Shown here one piece after another: positions 1 to 7,881 of a stretch of 64,000 nt of DNA. Position 1 is the stretch's first letter. Each line of letters begins with the position of its first letter. The translations under genes and the position numbers were made by a program. A model generated the notes under the pieces. That model did not search any database, had not been told where the DNA came from, and was given only the letters and a program-made list of their open reading frames with translations. The stretch spans positions 1,308,777-1,372,776 of the forward strand of contig NZ_CAIT01000006.1 in the NCBI RefSeq assembly GCF_000296815.2, given 5' to 3'. This stretch comes from Fibrisoma limi BUZ 3 (GTDB lineage Bacteria; Bacteroidota; Bacteroidia; Cytophagales; Spirosomataceae).

Positions 1-2163
1 CTGACGCTGGCCTATTCCCCCGGCGTGGCCGAACCCTGTCTGGCCATTGAAGCCAATCCCGAAGACGTGTACAAATACACGACCAAAGGCAATCTGGTGG
101 CCGTTATCAGCAACGGAACCGCCGTACTGGGCCTGGGCGATATCGGTCCTGAAGCCGGTAAGCCAGTGATGGAAGGAAAGGGCCTGCTCTTTAAAATCTA
201 CGCCGATATTGACGTATTTGATATTGAACTCAACACCAAAGACGTCGACGAATTTGTCCGGACCGTCAAGATTCTGGAGCCGACGTTCGGAGGGGTGAAT
301 CTGGAGGACATCAAAGCTCCGGAATGTTTCGAGATTGAGGAGCGACTGAAGCGTGAACTCAACATCCCGGTCATGCACGACGACCAGCACGGTACGGCCA
401 TCATCAGCGCGGCCGCCCTGCTGAACGCCCTCGAACTGGTCGATAAACGTATTGAGGACGTTAAAATCGTGGTGAACGGCGCGGGAGCTTCCGCTATTTC
501 CTGCACGAAACTCTACGTAGCACTGGGTGCCCGAATCGAAAATGTGGTCATGTGCGACAGTAAAGGCGTTATCCGCGCCGACCGCACCGATCTTGATGAT
601 CGGAAGCGGATGTTTGCGACCACCCGCGATCTAAAAACACTTGAAGAAGCCTTTGTCGGGGCCGACGTATTTATCGGTCTGTCGAAAGGGAACGTAGTGA
701 GCCAGGATATGGTCCGTTCGATGGCCGAACACCCCATTGTGTTCGCTATGGCCAACCCGACCCCCGAAATCAGCTACGAAGATGCAACGGCCGCCCGACC
801 GGATATTATCATGGCAACCGGCCGCTCCGACTACCCCAACCAGGTGAACAACGTACTGGGTTTCCCTTACATCTTCCGGGGTGCACTGGATGTTCGGGCC
901 ACCGAGATTAACGAAGAAATGAAGCTGGCGGCTGTTCACGCCCTGGCTGACCTGGCCAAGAAACCCGTTCCCGACATCGTTCACCTGGCCTACGGTCAGG
1001 ATAGTCTGATGTTCGGTCGTGACTATATTATCCCCAAACCCGTTGACCCGCGCCTGCTGACGACCGTAGCCCCGGCCGTGGCCCAGGCCGCTATAGATTC
1101 GGGCGTTGCCAAACAACCGATCTCCGACTGGGACGCCTACGAGCAACAACTCGCCCGGCGTCTGGGCCAGGATAACCAGATTTCGCGGGTGATCATTAAT
1201 AAGGCCAAGACGAACCCGAAGCGGGTTGTGTTTGCCGATGCCGAAAACCTGAAGGTGTTAAAAGCCGCTCAGCAGGTCCGCGACGAGGGGATTGCCTTCC
1301 CGATTCTGCTCGGTCAAACGAATACCATCCGGCAGATCATTACGCAGAACAACCTCGATATGGGGGATATTCCTATTATCGACCCGCGGTCGCCGGAGCA
1401 GGATGTGCTGATTGAGCGATTTGCCGACATGTATTTCGACAAGCGTAAGCGGAAAGGTGTCAACGCGACGGAAGCCCGCAAACAGATGTACTTCCGGAAT
1501 TACTTCGGCGCCATGATGGTCGAAACCGGCGAGGCTGATGCGCTTATTTCGGGTCTCACGCGTAGTTATCCGGACACGATCCGGCCGTCGCTCCAGATTA
1601 TCGGTAAGGAACACGGGGTGCAGAAAGTGGCCGGGATGTACATCCTGCTGACCAAACGGGGGCCGCTGTTCTTCTCCGACACGACGGTTAACTTCAACCC
1701 GACGGCCGAGGAAATAGTTGAGATCACCGAACTGACGGCCCGGGCCGTGGAGCGGTTCAACATTAAGCCCCGCATCGCGCTGGTCACATACTCCAACTTC
1801 GGCAGTGCCAAAGGCGAAGACGCGCAGAAGATGAACCGGGCCGTTGAAATTCTGGAAAAGAAGCACCCGGATATGATCGTCGACGGCGAAATTCAGGCGC
1901 ACCTGGCGTTCAATACGGAGCTGCTGCGGCAAAATCACCCATTCAGCAAACTGGTCGACGACGGTGCCAACACCCTCATTTTTCCGAATCTGTCGGCCTC
2001 CAACATTGCTTACAACCTGATGTCAGAAGCCGCCGGTTTCGACGCCATTGGCCCTATTCTCCTCGGTATCCGCAAGCCGGTTCACGTGTTGCAATTAGGT
2101 TCATCGGAGCGCGAAATCGTCAACATGGTGGCTATTGCGGTGGTTGAAGCGCAAAATAAATAA
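1..2163 (+). CDS. maeB: NADP-dependent malic enzyme with phosphotransacetylase-like C-terminal domain (5' end missing)
   Basis: Oxidative decarboxylation of malate to pyruvate in the cytoplasm. The frame is open from base 1 and the first residues ([13 protein letters not shown]) are an internal malic-enzyme motif, so a few dozen N-terminal residues lie upstream of the window; the GTG at 25 is not the real start. About 720 residues are visible. Residues 1-390 hold the malic and NAD(P)-binding domains, with the metal/substrate stretch HDDQHGTA and the dinucleotide-binding NGAGASA. From about residue 400 to the end is a phosphate acetyl/butaryltransferase-like domain, which in MaeB-type enzymes is thought to be regulatory rather than catalytic. 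trpS follows on the same strand after 106 bases containing a long hairpin. The identification is firm. Confidence 0.95.
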   Translation: MTLAYSPGVAEPCLAIEANPEDVYKYTTKGNLVAVISNGTAVLGLGDIGPEAGKPVMEGKGLLFKIYADIDVFDIELNTKDVDEFVRTVKILEPTFGGVNLEDIKAPECFEIEERLKRELNIPVMHDDQHGTAIISAAALLNALELVDKRIEDVKIVVNGAGASAISCTKLYVALGARIENVVMCDSKGVIRADRTDLDDRKRMFATTRDLKTLEEAFVGADVFIGLSKGNVVSQDMVRSMAEHPIVFAMANPTPEISYEDATAARPDIIMATGRSDYPNQVNNVLGFPYIFRGALDVRATEINEEMKLAAVHALADLAKKPVPDIVHLAYGQDSLMFGRDYIIPKPVDPRLLTTVAPAVAQAAIDSGVAKQPISDWDAYEQQLARRLGQDNQISRVIINKAKTNPKRVVFADAENLKVLKAAQQVRDEGIAFPILLGQTNTIRQIITQNNLDMGDIPIIDPRSPEQDVLIERFADMYFDKRKRKGVNATEARKQMYFRNYFGAMMVETGEADALISGLTRSYPDTIRPSLQIIGKEHGVQKVAGMYILLTKRGPLFFSDTTVNFNPTAEEIVEITELTARAVERFNIKPRIALVTYSNFGSAKGEDAQKMNRAVEILEKKHPDMIVDGEIQAHLAFNTELLRQNHPFSKLVDDGANTLIFPNLSASNIAYNLMSEAAGFDAIGPILLGIRKPVHVLQLGSSEREIVNMVAIAVVEAQNK

Positions 2164-2168
2164 TAAGA

Positions 2169-2250
2169 AGGAGGGGGAGAAAAGGGAGGAGAGGGAACAA
2201 GGGGTATGTCAAATTCCCTTTCCTCCCCTCCTCCCTTTTCTCCCCCTCCT
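2169..2250. repeat. 23-bp perfect purine/pyrimidine inverted repeat
   Basis: The arms at 2169-2191 (nearly all purine) and 2228-2250 (nearly all pyrimidine) are exact reverse complements around a 36-base loop. The pyrimidine arm sits in a longer C/T run that reaches the trpS start. It could act as a maeB terminator or RNA hairpin, but there is no clean U-tract, so the function is inferred only. Confidence 0.8.
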
Positions 2251-2269
2251 CCCTTTCCTCCTTCATTTC

Positions 2270-3250
2270 ATGGCACGAATCTTAACCGGTATTCAAAGCA
2301 GCGGACGACCTCATCTGGGCAATATCCTGGGTGCAATCAAACCCGCAATCGACTTATCAAAACAACCTGACAACGAGTCGTTTCTTTTCATCGCCGACCT
2401 CCACTCACTGACCTCTCTGAAAGACGGCCCAACACGCCGGGAGTACATCCGGGCCGTGGCAGCAACATGGCTGGCATTTGGGCTGGATACGCAGAAAAAC
2501 ACGTTCTGGCGGCAATCGCGGGTGCCGGAGCATACTGAATTAGCGTGGTATCTGGACTGCTTCACGCCGGTTCCGATGCTCCAGAATGCCACCTCCTACA
2601 AAGACAAAGTTGCCAAACTGGGCGAACAATCAGCCTCGGCGGGTTTATTTACCTATCCGGTCTTACAGGCCGCCGACATTCTACTCTACGACGCTAACAT
2701 TGTACCGGTCGGGAAGGATCAGCGGCAGCACCTGGAAATGACTCGCGACATTGCCAGCTCGTTTAATCACCAGTACAGCGAAGAAGTGTTTGTACTGCCC
2801 GAAGCCCGCATCGATGAGCGACTGATGACTATTCCCGGCATTGATGGTCAGAAGATGAGCAAGTCGTACAACAACTACGTCGATATCTTCCTGCCAGCCA
2901 ATGAGCTGTACAAAGTGGTCAAGAAAATCGTATCTGATTCAACACCCCTCGAAGCACCCAAGAATCCGGACAAGGACATTACGTTCCAATTGTATTCACT
3001 GATCGCGTCCGACGAACAGGTAGCCGACATGCGCCGGAAATACGAAGCGGGAAATTATGGCTACGGTCACGCAAAAAAGGAGTTGTATGAGTTGATCATC
3101 GACCGGTTTGCGACTGAGCGGGAGCGCTTTAATTACTACATGGACAACAACGACGCCCTGGAAGCCGAGCTTCAGGCAGGCGAAGAAAAAGCCCGTGCCA
3201 TCGCAAGCCGGACCATCGCCCGGGTGCGCGAGACATTGGGGTTTAATTAA
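2270..3250 (+). CDS. trpS: Tryptophan--tRNA ligase
   Basis: Charges tRNA-Trp with tryptophan (class I aminoacyl-tRNA synthetase, cytoplasm). The ATG at 2270 gives 326 residues starting MARILTGIQSSGRPHLGN, where GRPHLGN is the HIGH-type ATP-binding motif. GQKMSKSYNN near residue 197 is the KMSKS loop. The open frame continues upstream to 2135, but that stretch translates the C/T-rich hairpin and overlaps maeB, so 2270 is preferred. Length is normal for the family. No Trp-responsive leader is visible. Confidence 0.95.
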   Translation: MARILTGIQSSGRPHLGNILGAIKPAIDLSKQPDNESFLFIADLHSLTSLKDGPTRREYIRAVAATWLAFGLDTQKNTFWRQSRVPEHTELAWYLDCFTPVPMLQNATSYKDKVAKLGEQSASAGLFTYPVLQAADILLYDANIVPVGKDQRQHLEMTRDIASSFNHQYSEEVFVLPEARIDERLMTIPGIDGQKMSKSYNNYVDIFLPANELYKVVKKIVSDSTPLEAPKNPDKDITFQLYSLIASDEQVADMRRKYEAGNYGYGHAKKELYELIIDRFATERERFNYYMDNNDALEAELQAGEEKARAIASRTIARVRETLGFN

Positions 3251-3344
3251 GCTCCCCCAGTAAGTTGCAAGCAAATCGAGGAGCGACGATGAGCTTTCGA
3301 TGCGGGATGTTTATCACAAAATAGAACTGGCCAACCCTGATTTG

Positions 3345-3737
3345 ATGCAACAGAGAATTGCCCACGTAACCCTGGTTGTCGATGATTACGACAGAGCCAT
3401 CGACTTTTATACCAGGGTTTTGGACTTCGACGTACTGGAAGACACCCGCCTGAGTGACACCAAGCGCTGGGTCATCGTAGCCCCGAAAGGGAACACCGGC
3501 TGTAACCTCCTGCTGGCTAAAGCAGTTGGCGACGATCAGACGAGCCGGATTGGTAACCAGACCGGGGGCCGGGTGGCGTTCTTTCTGCATACCGATGACC
3601 TCCGACGGGATTTTCAGCGCCTTCAGGAGCATAACGTACGTATCGTCCGCGGGCCCGTTGAAGAATCCTACGGAACCGTAGCCGTTTTCAGCGACCTGTA
3701 CGGCAATCTGTGGGATCTGATTCAGCCAAAGCCTTGA
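3345..3737 (+). CDS. VOC (glyoxalase/bleomycin-resistance) family protein
   Basis: A small metal-binding-fold protein of the vicinal oxygen chelate superfamily. From ATG 3345 it has 130 residues (MQQRIAHVTLVVDDYDRAI...), the usual length for a single-domain member; an in-frame ATG at 3300 would add 15 unusual residues. Visible family features are the opening HVTLVVDDYDRAIDFY strand-helix and the closing YGNLWDLIQP strand. The substrate cannot be read from sequence. The last 11 codons are repeated exactly at 4856-4888. The stop used here (PKP then TGA) differs from the one after the second copy (PKR then TAA), which suggests the 3' end was altered by an insertion. Confidence 0.85.
   Translation: MQQRIAHVTLVVDDYDRAIDFYTRVLDFDVLEDTRLSDTKRWVIVAPKGNTGCNLLLAKAVGDDQTSRIGNQTGGRVAFFLHTDDLRRDFQRLQEHNVRIVRGPVEESYGTVAVFSDLYGNLWDLIQPKP
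3700..3732 (+). repeat. 33-bp direct repeat, copy 1 (end of VOC gene)
   Basis: Identical over 33 bases to 4856-4888. This copy codes for the last residues of the VOC protein. With copy 2 it brackets 1,123 bases holding the DsrE-like gene. Confidence 0.9.
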
Positions 3738-4276
3738 GTTGAGGTGTCACATCATCCCGCTCTACGCGCTGTTTTGCCTGTACCGGGTTGAAAGTGCGAA
3801 TCGGCTTCATTATTGAGCCAGTTCGTAGTGGTACTCAACATACTGAGATCTTGGATTCCGGCCGAAAAGTAATAGTCTTGGTATATGACGCTTATCCTGA
3901 TAGAGGAAAGCATCTGTTGCCAACAGCCCCTAACTAGTACCCCGATTGAAATAGAGCCTGCTTGTCACAAGCTGACCTGATTTGTATAACGGTAAAGCAG
4001 TCTTGAGCTGACCGATCGATCGGTAAACACAGGGTACTTGATAGGATGTTCGCTACTAAAATACGGGAGAAACCCCCTATCAACACGCTTTCCGAACTAG
4101 TAGTTTTGAGCGATATTGCTTAAGCCTTATGGTGCACAGCCTTCCATACTTATCCTCTTCTGCGCCAGGACTACGGTAAATAGATGGCCTTCAACCTGCT
4201 CAACGTCCTTTGTTAAAGAAGCTAATCGGCATTATTTGCGTAATACAAAACGTAACGTATTGAAACTGTCCATACT
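3738..4276. other. 539-base non-coding stretch inside the repeat-bounded segment
   Basis: No convincing gene was found on either strand, and the composition is more AT-rich than the flanking genes. The one clear site is a 14-base perfect palindrome, ACCGATCGATCGGT, at 4011-4024. It looks like a TetR-type operator but lies 250 bases from the next start codon. The stretch may be the decayed remains of whatever arrived with the DsrE-like gene. Confidence 0.5.
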
Positions 4277-4729
4277 ATGAACAACCGGCGTATTTTTCTG
4301 TTACCGCTGCTTTTTCTTCTCTTTACAGTTAACTATTCCTTCGCACAGAATACAACTACGTCTAAAAAGATGAAAATGCTCGTTCACATTACCTGCGGGC
4401 CTACCGACCCTACTCGCGCTGCTCTTGGCTTTTTGGTCGCCAAAACGGCCCTTGCCGAAGGCCACGCCGTTACACTCTTTCTAGCAGGCGATGCAGCCAC
4501 TTTACTCCGTAATGCTGAACTCGACAAGGTAGAAGGAGTTGGCACGGGTAAACTCCGCGAACATTACGAGGCTATTGTCAAAGCAGGCGGCCGGTTTTAC
4601 GTTTCGGGGATGTCAGCCAAAGCACGGGGCGTAACCGACGCCGACTTACAGGGAAAGCCCGCTGAATTTGCTATGCCAACCGTGTTGGTCCAGCTAGCTG
4701 CCGAAAACGACAGAGTCTTTACGTATTAA
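4277..4729 (+). CDS. Secreted DsrE/DsrF-like family protein
   Basis: 150 residues. Residues 1-24 form a signal peptide (NRR, then a long hydrophobic run, then SFAQ), so the product is periplasmic. The rest fits the DsrE fold: MLVHITCGPTDPTRAALGFLVAKTAL, then AVTLFLAGDAA. DsrE relatives handle sulfur or small thiol chemistry, and a Cys is present at HITCG, but activity cannot be predicted. The gene is alone in a 1.1-kb segment bounded by 33-bp direct repeats, so it is probably a late arrival between the VOC and PAP2 genes. Confidence 0.75.
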   Translation: MNNRRIFLLPLLFLLFTVNYSFAQNTTTSKKMKMLVHITCGPTDPTRAALGFLVAKTALAEGHAVTLFLAGDAATLLRNAELDKVEGVGTGKLREHYEAIVKAGGRFYVSGMSAKARGVTDADLQGKPAEFAMPTVLVQLAAENDRVFTY

Positions 4730-4816
4730 TTGTGCCCATGTAACGCCCGGATCTGAGCCGTAACCAGAGCAGCCGTTACGCAAGCCAGTATAAGCTTTCA
4801 GGCAGCACAACACCGT

Positions 4817-4893
4817 GTTGGAGATTATGTGACCCTGGCCGTTTTAGCGGCTTAAACGGCAATCTGTGGGATCTGATTCAGCCAAAGCGGTAA
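4817..4893 (+). pseudogene. Diverged remnant of a VOC gene 3' end
   Basis: The last part (4856-4893) matches the VOC gene tail exactly for 33 bases and then reads CGG TAA, a natural stop giving ...QPKR. Upstream (4817-4855) there is weaker, gapped similarity to VOC bases 3657-3699, including GCCGTTTT, but the frame is broken. This is either the original VOC tail displaced by an insertion or the scar of a second copy. Confidence 0.45.
4856..4888 (+). repeat. 33-bp direct repeat, copy 2
   Basis: Exact copy of 3700-3732. It ends 27 bases before the PAP2 start codon. Confidence 0.9.
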
Positions 4894-4898
4894 GGTAT

Positions 4899-4906
4899 TA
4901 CCTTTG
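4899..4906 (+). promoter_or_regulatory. -7 element TACCTTTG for the PAP2 gene
   Basis: Matches the Bacteroidota TAnnTTTG consensus, 8 bases before the ATG at 4915, which would give a nearly leaderless transcript. No convincing -33 element was seen. Confidence 0.45.
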
Positions 4907-4914
4907 CGCTTATC

Positions 4915-5538
4915 ATGCGCGAAACGCTTAACCAACTCGATACCGACCTTTTTTTGTGGCTGAATGGTCATTACGCCCCCTGGCTCGATCCGATTATGGT
5001 CTGGGCCACGGAGCGTAATACCTGGTTTCCGTTCTACGCACTGCTGATCGGCTGGCTGGTATACCAATACCGTCGGCAAGCCATCGGACTGATTCTCACG
5101 CTGATCGTGGCTGTTGTCATCAGCGACCAGACGGCCTCGGCCCTGCTGAAACCCCTCACCCTGCGGCTCCGTCCCTGCCACGTACCGGACTTGCAGCCGC
5201 TGATCCATCCGCTGCTGGAGTGCGGAGGGCAATACGGTTTTGCCTCGTCGCACGCGGCCAACACCTTCACGCTCGCAACAAGCCTGTGGTTGCTGCTGGG
5301 CAAACAGCACCCCTGGCTAAAATGGACGTATCTGTGGGCGCTAATCGTTTCTTACAGCCGCATTTACGTCGGTGCGCATTACCCGCTCGATGTGCTGGCG
5401 GGTGCTGGCATCGGCGTTCTGGCGGCTATGCTGTCCGTATTCGGTTTTCGGTTTTTGGTAAAGATGTCAGCCGGACAATTCTTCGGAGAAGGGAACACCG
5501 GACACCGAAAACCACACACCGAAAACCGAAAACTGTGA
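4915..5538 (+). CDS. PAP2-superfamily membrane phosphatase
   Basis: 207 residues with about five membrane segments. The three phosphatidic-acid-phosphatase motifs are present: KPLTLRLRP (near residue 79), SSHA (near 107) and SRIYVGAHYPLD (near 143), with His in the last two as expected catalytic residues. It probably dephosphorylates a lipid or undecaprenyl-type pyrophosphate at the outer face of the inner membrane (family inference). The last 15 or so residues (GHRKPHTENRKL) are hydrophilic and translate a short-period ACCGAAAACC repeat that pairs with bases 5441-5452, so the tail may be repeat-derived. prs follows after 49 bases. Confidence 0.85.
   Translation: MRETLNQLDTDLFLWLNGHYAPWLDPIMVWATERNTWFPFYALLIGWLVYQYRRQAIGLILTLIVAVVISDQTASALLKPLTLRLRPCHVPDLQPLIHPLLECGGQYGFASSHAANTFTLATSLWLLLGKQHPWLKWTYLWALIVSYSRIYVGAHYPLDVLAGAGIGVLAAMLSVFGFRFLVKMSAGQFFGEGNTGHRKPHTENRKL
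5441..5529. repeat. Inverted repeat at the end of the PAP2 gene
   Basis: TCGGTTTTCGGT at 5441-5452 is the exact complement of 5518-5529; the right side contains further ACCGAAAA units. It lies inside the reading frame and supplies the C-terminal codons. Confidence 0.6.
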
Positions 5539-5559
5539 ATCGTGAACCGGTTTTTTCCG

Positions 5560-5567
5560 TATCTTTG
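5560..5567 (+). promoter_or_regulatory. -7 element TATCTTTG for prs
   Basis: Matches TAnnTTTG, 20 bases before the prs ATG at 5588. Confidence 0.5.
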
Positions 5568-5587
5568 CGGGAAATTTACCCGCCAAC

Positions 5588-6529
5588 ATGGCTTCGTTTA
5601 ATCCGGTAAAGATTTTTTCAGGCACCCAGTCCACCTATTTAGCCGAAAAAATTGCACATCATTATGGCAAGGACTTAGGCGGCTACACTTGCCGACGATT
5701 CAGCGACGGTGAGATGTCGCCGAGTTTTGAGGAATCAGTTCGGGGCTGCGACGTGTTCCTGATTCAATCCACGCCCCCCCCCGGCGACAACCTGATGGAA
5801 CTGTTGCTGATGGTGGATGCGGCCCGTCGGGCATCGGCGCACTATGTAACCGTTGTTATTCCTTACTTTGGATACGCCCGGCAGGATCGGAAAGATAAGC
5901 CACGGGTTGCCATTGCCGCCAAGCTGGTAGCCAATCTGCTGTCGGCATCGGGGGCTGATCGGTTGATGACTATCGACCTGCACGCCGGTCAGATTCAGGG
6001 CTTTTTCGACTTCCCGGTCGATCATCTGGAAGGAACGTCAGTTTTTGTACCTTATATCAAGAGCCTGCAGCTCGACAACCTGGTGATTGCCTCGCCGGAC
6101 GTTGGAGGTGCGGCCCGGGCCCGGAACTTTGCCAAGCATTTTAACGCCGACATTGTGTTGTGTGACAAACACCGCAAACGAGCGAACGAAATTGCGTCAA
6201 TGCAGGTTATCGGGGACGTTGAAGGCGCTAACGTCGTGCTGATTGACGACCTGATTGACACCGGCGGAACGATGGCGAAGGCAGCCCAGATCATCATGGA
6301 AAAGGGAGCCAAGTCCGTTCGGGCGGTGTGTACGCACCCGGTCATGTCGGGGAAAGCGCACGAAAACATTGCCGGCTCCGTGCTGGAAGAACTGGTCGTA
6401 GCGGATACGTTGCCGATGCAACAGCCGAACGCCAAAATCAGAGTGCTGTCGGTGGCTGAACTGTTTGCCAAAGCCATCGGCCGCATCAGAGATCACGAAT
6501 CTATTAGTTCATTGTTTATTCGATACTGA
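5588..6529 (+). CDS. prs: Ribose-phosphate pyrophosphokinase
   Basis: Makes PRPP from ribose 5-phosphate and ATP, feeding purine, pyrimidine, His, Trp and NAD synthesis. 313 residues from ATG 5588, normal length. Visible are FSDGEMSPSFEESVRG (N-terminal half), the ATP-binding PYFGYARQDRK near residue 95, and the PRPP loop IDDLIDTGGT near residue 218. The stop codon is the first part of a long hairpin, and rplY lies 93 bases downstream. Confidence 0.95.
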   Translation: MASFNPVKIFSGTQSTYLAEKIAHHYGKDLGGYTCRRFSDGEMSPSFEESVRGCDVFLIQSTPPPGDNLMELLLMVDAARRASAHYVTVVIPYFGYARQDRKDKPRVAIAAKLVANLLSASGADRLMTIDLHAGQIQGFFDFPVDHLEGTSVFVPYIKSLQLDNLVIASPDVGGAARARNFAKHFNADIVLCDKHRKRANEIASMQVIGDVEGANVVLIDDLIDTGGTMAKAAQIIMEKGAKSVRAVCTHPVMSGKAHENIAGSVLEELVVADTLPMQQPNAKIRVLSVAELFAKAIGRIRDHESISSLFIRY

Positions 6530-6596
6530 ATGAGTGTTGTAGTGAATGAGCGAATTAGCGAATGCTTAGCTCGGAACATTCACTACATCACTCATT
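6529..6596. repeat. Imperfect 20-bp inverted repeat between prs and rplY
   Basis: 6529-6548 pairs with 6577-6596 with one mismatch around a 28-base loop. The loop and right flank repeat the words GAATGAGCGAATTAGCGAATG and ATTCGCTAATTCACTAATT, so alternative pairings exist. It overlaps the last base of the prs stop codon. Similar words occur at 61847-61892 before hemL. Confidence 0.75.
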
Positions 6597-6622
6597 CGCT
6601 AATTCACTAATTAATTTTTACC

Positions 6623-7192
6623 ATGAAAAAACTCGAGATTGTAGGGTATAAAAGAGCGAATCTCGGCCGCACGGAATCCCAGGTGATTCGGGCCGAGGGT
6701 AATGTGCCGTGCGTATTGTACGGTGGCCAGGAGCAGGTGCATTTCTATGCTCCGATGATTCTGTTCCGGGAACTGCTGTACACGCCCGATGTGTATGAAG
6801 TCACGCTGAACATTGAAGGTGACCAGTACCGGGCCATTTTGCAGGAGACTCAATTCCACCCGGTAAGCGACGTGCTGTTGCACGCTGACTTCCTGCAGGT
6901 AGCGGACGATAAGCCGGTTAAGGTAGCCGTTCCGGTTCGTATTGTTGGTAACGCACCGGGTGTGCAAAAAGGCGGTAAGCTCGTGACGCGCGTGCGGAAG
7001 CTGCGTGTAAAGGGCACTGTCGATAAAATCCCTGATTACATCGACGTAAACGTGTCAGATCTGGATCTGGGTAAATCAATTCGTGTCAACCAGATTCCGG
7101 TAGAAGGCATCCAGATGCTGGAACAAGGATCTAACCCGGTTGCATCCATCGAAATCCCGCGTTCACTCCGCGGCCAGGTTTCGGGCAAGTAA
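6623..7192 (+). CDS. rplY: 50S ribosomal protein L25/general stress protein Ctc
   Basis: Binds 5S rRNA in the large ribosomal subunit. 189 residues: an N-terminal L25 domain (MKKLEIVGYKR...LYGG) and a C-terminal TL5-type beta domain from about residue 95, the long Ctc form usual in Bacteroidota. It shares orientation with prs, a pairing (prs-rplY) common in bacteria. It is followed by a clear terminator. Confidence 0.93.
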   Translation: MKKLEIVGYKRANLGRTESQVIRAEGNVPCVLYGGQEQVHFYAPMILFRELLYTPDVYEVTLNIEGDQYRAILQETQFHPVSDVLLHADFLQVADDKPVKVAVPVRIVGNAPGVQKGGKLVTRVRKLRVKGTVDKIPDYIDVNVSDLDLGKSIRVNQIPVEGIQMLEQGSNPVASIEIPRSLRGQVSGK

Positions 7193-7220
7193 GGTTCACA
7201 GTAATTAGACTAATAGATAC

Positions 7221-7249
7221 AAAAAGCTCTCCTTCCGGAGGGCTTTTTT
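7221..7249 (+). terminator. Rho-independent terminator after rplY
   Basis: AAAAAGCTCTCC, loop TTCC, then GGAGGGCTTTTTT: a 12-bp stem with one G-U-type mismatch ending in a T-run. Confidence 0.85.
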
Positions 7250-7287
7250 GTTTACTAACAAACGTATCTGATTATACCGTACAGGCT

Positions 7288-7812
7288 ATGCAATTGAGCG
7301 AAGCGATTGAACTCATCAGCCACGACCAGCTTATTACGTCCCGAGCATCAGTCTGGGCTGATCTGGGGTGCGGCAGCGGTCTTTTCACCAGGGCTCTGGT
7401 GCGCTTTCTCCAGCCGGGGAGCCACATTTATGCAGTGGATCTTGACGAAACCATTTTGCCCAAAGCGCTGGAAACCGGCCCTGTGACCATCCGCCCCCTT
7501 CGGCTTGATTTTGTGCAGAACGACTGGCCGTTCCGTGCCCTTGACGGGCTGCTGATGGCTAACTCCCTGCATTACGTCAGCGATAAACGCACATTCCTAC
7601 AAAAAGCCGTTCGGCACCTTACCGACTCCGGCAGCTTTCTGATAATCGAGTACGACACCGATCAGGGGAACCCCTGGGTACCTTTTCCCAGCAGTTTCCG
7701 GTCGCTGTCGCGGCTCTTTGAAGAAGCGGGGTTTGCGTCGGCACAGAAGCTTCATGAACGACCTTCACGCTACGGGCGGGCTAACCTGTACTCCGCCTAC
7801 ATCTCGCGCTGA
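7288..7812 (+). CDS. Class I SAM-dependent methyltransferase
   Basis: 174 residues. The SAM-binding motif I is clear (WADLGCGSGLFTRAL near residue 25), followed by YAVDLDE (motif II, acidic ribose contact) and DGLLMANSLHYV (motif IV). The protein is short, with no separate substrate domain, so the methyl acceptor is unknown. It stands alone between two terminators and converges on hppA. Confidence 0.85.
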   Translation: MQLSEAIELISHDQLITSRASVWADLGCGSGLFTRALVRFLQPGSHIYAVDLDETILPKALETGPVTIRPLRLDFVQNDWPFRALDGLLMANSLHYVSDKRTFLQKAVRHLTDSGSFLIIEYDTDQGNPWVPFPSSFRSLSRLFEEAGFASAQKLHERPSRYGRANLYSAYISR

Positions 7813-7826
7813 CAGCCTTCGTTATA

Positions 7827-7862
7827 CGAGAAAAGCCAGCCCAAAGGAGCTGGCTTTTCTCG
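7827..7862. terminator. Bidirectional terminator
   Basis: The arms 7827-7840 and 7849-7862 are perfect 14-bp complements (CGAGAAAAGCCAGC) with A- and T-runs on either side of the GC core. It serves the methyltransferase gene and, in reverse, hppA. Confidence 0.85.
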
Positions 7863-7881
7863 TTAGATTAAATAGTATAAC

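Noticed and set aside
4011-4024. ACCGATCGATCGGT as an operator controlling the DsrE gene
   Set aside because: Too far (over 250 bases) from the start and no TetR-type gene nearby; kept only as a noted palindrome.
3738-4888. Insertion sequence or integron cassette
   Set aside because: No transposase or integrase, no terminal inverted repeats and no attC-like structure; only the flanking direct repeats are seen.
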